DNA from: Dimargaris cristalligena
Lineage: Eukaryota > Kickxellomycota > Dimargaritomycetes > Dimargaritales > Dimargaritaceae
NCBI GenBank assembly: GCA_027576995.1
Contig: JANBQC010000782.1
Location: 1-11,034, forward strand
Direction: 5' to 3'
Length of the DNA: 11,034 nt
This document shows positions 9,140-11,034 of the stretch, one piece after another. A program made the translations under genes and the position numbers. How positions within the stretch are numbered: position 1 is the stretch's first letter; each line of letters starts with the position of its first letter. Under the pieces are notes generated by a model. That model was not told the DNA's origin and did no database searches. It saw only the letters and a list, made by a program, of their open reading frames with translations.

Positions 9140-9382
9140 AGTGCTATTGTCTCCTTATATCCAATATTACTACTTGTGCAAGAGACTTTGGCCAACACCC
9201 TCAAGATTGACGCTCAGAATGACCCACTATTTGCCTTGTATCTTCGACTAGGTGCTGACTCTGTTTCAGCCATCCAGTTTTCTAACTGTTGTAAATGATT
9301 GGGCCTTCAGCCTTTGAAAGCTGGTTTTCTCAAGCATACCCGGCTTTTGGCCATGTGCCACTATGCCTATTTGACCGAATAG
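9140..9382 (+). pseudogene. NRPS carrier (T/PCP) domain remnant
   Basis: Frame 2 reads LVQETLANTLKIDAQNDPLF, then LGADSVSAIQ (9248-9277), then KAGFLKHTRLLAMCHYAYL. This is a full-length peptidyl carrier domain with one internal TGA (9296-9298) and a closing TAG (9380-9382). The serine that would carry phosphopantetheine is kept (codon 9260-9262), while the second glycine of LGGDS is Ala. It follows the A10 motif by about 50 codons, the normal spacing in a C-A-T module. Confidence 0.87.
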
Positions 9383-9439
9383 GAAAATACAAGCATCTAT
9401 TCAGTACCTAGTTCTTGCTGGAACAATTCTGTTTACTAC

Positions 9440-10560
9440 TGCATAGCGCATTGCCTTGTAGGAGTATTATTTCATCAACCATTCCTGCCAGTCCATATTC
9501 CTCAAGTACTGCCAAACTTTGACCCGTACCGCTCCGACCCAAGCCCTGTTTACTCTGATGGCCCACCAGGACGTCCTTGGAATTCAACTTGAACTCGCCT
9601 ATAGCTAATAGCAGCATACTATATCTATTTAACGTGAGTCTATAGTGTCATGTGGTTTGTTGACCCTGGATAGTGAGTAATATGTTTACACGGCTAATCT
9701 CTTCTTTGCACAGGCTCCATTTGACTCCTTCTGGCCAGAGTCACCCACGCTGGCTGATCCCATTCCCTTAAACTATGCACTCTCATCAACGAGTGACCAA
9801 CTTGTATATATCCCCTCATGACCTACCATACATTTCAAACTCAGTAAGAATTAGTTTGCCCCACTCTGCCTGCCACTTCAAGTATATTGTGGTAGCCCCT
9901 GTTATGGGGACCTCACCTCAAGGATTCCTAATAGTTCCACTTTTACTCTCTCTACAAGTGACTTTCATTTCTGTGTTTCCGTTCGAAAGAAAAGTGCCTG
10001 GTTGTTGCACCTGGGGCCGTGCTATTGACAGCAGTCATACAGTAGGTCAGATTACTTCCACCTGTCCAGCCTTGTTTGACCTGAATTCAGACATCAGCCT
10101 ACTTGGCAAATTACAACACCCTTTATGCCCTGGCCCTTGCTAATCAGTGCATGTGCTCAATCCCTGCCTATGGTTTTCCCTGTAATCTTCAGTGCTACCT
10201 CAGTGGCCCTCCACCTCCATGGTTGCCCTCAATTGACCGGGCTTCTCCGGAAGCATTGGTGAATTTTTTGAATGACCAGAACCACGTCACCATCAGCTAC
10301 TCTGGACAGTTTGAATAGTCAGAGGCCCAGTATGCGCTTTGGTACCCCCACTGGGTTGAAATGGGGTGGGCCCATCCCTGGAACAAGGGTAAGCTCTTCA
10401 ATCGAGCACTTAGTGTGGCCTGCAACTATGGTGCCGACGGGGGCCTTGTGCTCAGTGTAATATACCCCAACAAACTACACTATATGAATACTATCCAATG
10501 GCTAGTTGATCAGTGCTGGCATTCTCTTAATGAGCTCATTCTTGAATGTAAGTCCATTCC
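9440..10560 (+). pseudogene. NRPS epimerization (E) domain remnant
   Basis: The start lies in frame 0: CQSIFLKYCQTLTRT, then LMAHQDVLGIQLEL (to the TAA at 9606-9608), the early segment usually reading 'ARHDALRxRL'. The core with the HHxxxD catalytic motif is missing. After a relic intron comes PIPLNYALSSTSDQ (about 9750-9790). In frame 1 IDSSHTVGQITSTCPALFDL (10024-10083) matches the E-domain 'DxSRTVGWFTSxxP' motif. From 10103 frame 2 reads VNFL, then ISYSGQF (10292-10312) for the E-type FNYLGQF, a TAG, then YALWYPHWVEMG, CNYGADGGLVLSVIYPN and NTIQWLVDQCWHSLNELI, the usual end of an E domain. Its place between a T domain and a following C domain supports epimerization over condensation. Such a domain turns the carrier-bound L-residue into the D form. 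Confidence 0.8.
9634..9713 (+). other. Relic spliceosomal intron in the E domain
   Basis: A GTGAGT donor (9634-9639), a CTAAT branch-site candidate (9694-9698, about 15 bases before the acceptor), a pyrimidine-rich stretch and a CAG acceptor ending at 9713 define an 80-base intron of normal fungal size. A second GTGAGT at 9673-9678 would give only 41 bases and is less likely. NRPS-like protein resumes directly after the acceptor with APFDSFWPE. It shows that the ancestor was a spliced eukaryotic gene. Confidence 0.6.
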
Positions 10561-10599
10561 CACACCATCCATTGTAACCAGTAGCCACCCTTTAGCCAG

Positions 10600-11034
10600 A
10601 CTAACTGACTCCAATTTTTCCTAGTGGGTTCAGGACAACCTACCCTGTCAGGTTTAAATTCGGCCAATATTAAGGGTATATTTGCCCCTGTTAACCAGCT
10701 CAGGAAGATCATCTGTTTGCTATCCTCCAGGACCTGACTACTTATATAATCCAACTAGGTTCACTATTTGTGGTTGTCTTTATGCTGGCCACTTCCATTG
10801 AACCTGGGAACAAACTGACCATAGTCACTCCATTCTATGCACTCACTCCTTAACTGCTAGTTGATGTAATGCCGGGAAACCCCTACAGATCATATCAAAG
10901 GATGTTGGTTCACACTGGACAATTAGAAGCTGGAAGGATAGCCATACCAATACCCCCTGTGGTGAACTTACCACATTTTTTACCTACTTTTATTTTTTAT
11001 CTATTTTTCACACTTATCGGAAGTATGCCCCTGA
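10600..11034 (+). pseudogene. NRPS condensation (C) domain, start, cut by window edge
   Basis: The E domain is followed in the same frame (frame 2) by LARLTDSNFS, the usual E-to-C linker, and then by a decayed 'YPCSPLQEGMLF' segment (about 10676-10720, now YLPLLTSSGRSSVCY). Next come NPTRFTICGCL, AGHFH-stop-TWEQTDHSHSILCTH (the early 'W..v...H.iLRT' segment) and GKPLQIISKDVGSHWT. Stops at 10622, 10655, 10799 and 10862 interrupt it, but I see no frameshift before the window ends. A condensation domain placed after an E domain would be expected to accept a D-configured upstream residue (DCL type). The catalytic HHxxxDG motif would lie outside the window. Confidence 0.8.

Larger units (their letters stand above)
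6140..11034 (+). pseudogene. Non-ribosomal peptide synthetase pseudogene (T-C-A-T-E-C)
   Basis: A decayed multimodular NRPS, continuing past the right edge. Domain order read by eye: T fragment (6140-6217), C (6470-7570), A (7672-9099), T (9140-9382), E (9440-10560), start of C (10600 onward). The living enzyme would activate one amino acid as an adenylate, load it on the 4'-phosphopantetheine arm of the carrier, condense it with the upstream peptide, and epimerise it before the next condensation. The match walks through all three frames: frame changes fall near 6610, 7000, 7300, 7672, 7903, 8916, 9110, 9400 and 9830, with stops at 6874, 8157, 8496, 9296, 10316, 10622, 10655, 10799 and 10862 among others. 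Several catalytic motifs are damaged and parts are deleted. No adenylation domain is readable upstream of the first T, so the 5' end is also lost. It is too broken to be a split or intron-rich active gene. Confidence 0.9.

Noticed and set aside
9408..9617. Minus-strand frame antisense to the E domain start
   Set aside because: The plus strand here matches NRPS in frame, so this is a shadow.
10536..10754. Minus-strand frame antisense to the E-C junction
   Set aside because: The plus strand matches the end of an E domain and the E-C linker; the minus frame has no recognisable content.
6140..11034. An active, intron-rich NRPS gene
   Set aside because: Stops fall inside conserved motifs such as A3, motif cores are altered, A5 and the E-domain catalytic core are missing, and only one interval looks like a real intron.
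6140..11034. Repeat-induced point mutation as the cause of decay
   Set aside because: Many changes are indels and transversions by inspection, and I had no intact paralogue to test for a C-to-T bias.
1..11034. Bacterial operons, CRISPR arrays or phage genes
   Set aside because: No spaced direct repeats, no ribosome binding sites before frames and no tightly packed genes; the layout and the spliceosomal intron point to a eukaryote.

Overview
The window looks like nuclear DNA of a fungus rather than of a bacterium. It is mostly non-coding, the one intact gene has a eukaryotic secretory signal and a TATA-type core promoter, and the decayed gene on the right holds a textbook spliceosomal intron. 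The best-preserved content is the wreck of a large multimodular non-ribosomal peptide synthetase (NRPS). Together with a lineage-restricted secreted protein, this would fit a fungus with an expanded NRPS repertoire; an early-diverging zoopagomycotan such as Dimargaris is a guess from memory and is not shown by the sequence.

Layout. 1-1624: no supportable gene, only short palindromes and G-tracts. 1625-2506 (minus): the only intact gene, a 293-residue secreted protein with a proline-rich, PPxY-bearing tail and a TATA box about 60-75 bases upstream. 2588-4780: no intact gene; a cluster of short minus-strand frames (3056-3868) contains one copy of a ~150 bp repeat (3461-3610), followed by AT-rich DNA. 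4781-5972 (minus): long frames split by three stops and one frame change, possibly an eroded gene of unknown function. 6140-11034 (plus): the NRPS pseudogene, cut off by the right edge of the window.

The NRPS relic reads in the order T (fragment) - C - A - T - E - C (start). Most signature motifs can be recognised by eye, but they are spread over all three frames, with many stops, internal deletions and damaged catalytic residues. A second copy of the ~150 bp repeat sits just after the break in the first T domain. When alive, the C-A-T-E module would have selected an amino acid, loaded it on the carrier and epimerised it to a D residue before handing it to the next C domain. As it stands it cannot make a functional synthetase.

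Base composition changes strand at about 6 kb: left of it the plus strand is G-rich, right of it C-rich. This matches minus-strand coding on the left and plus-strand coding on the right. I found no convincing new biological system. The points of most interest are the readable NRPS fossil, the repeat pair with an exact 2800-base offset, the relic intron and the orphan secreted protein.
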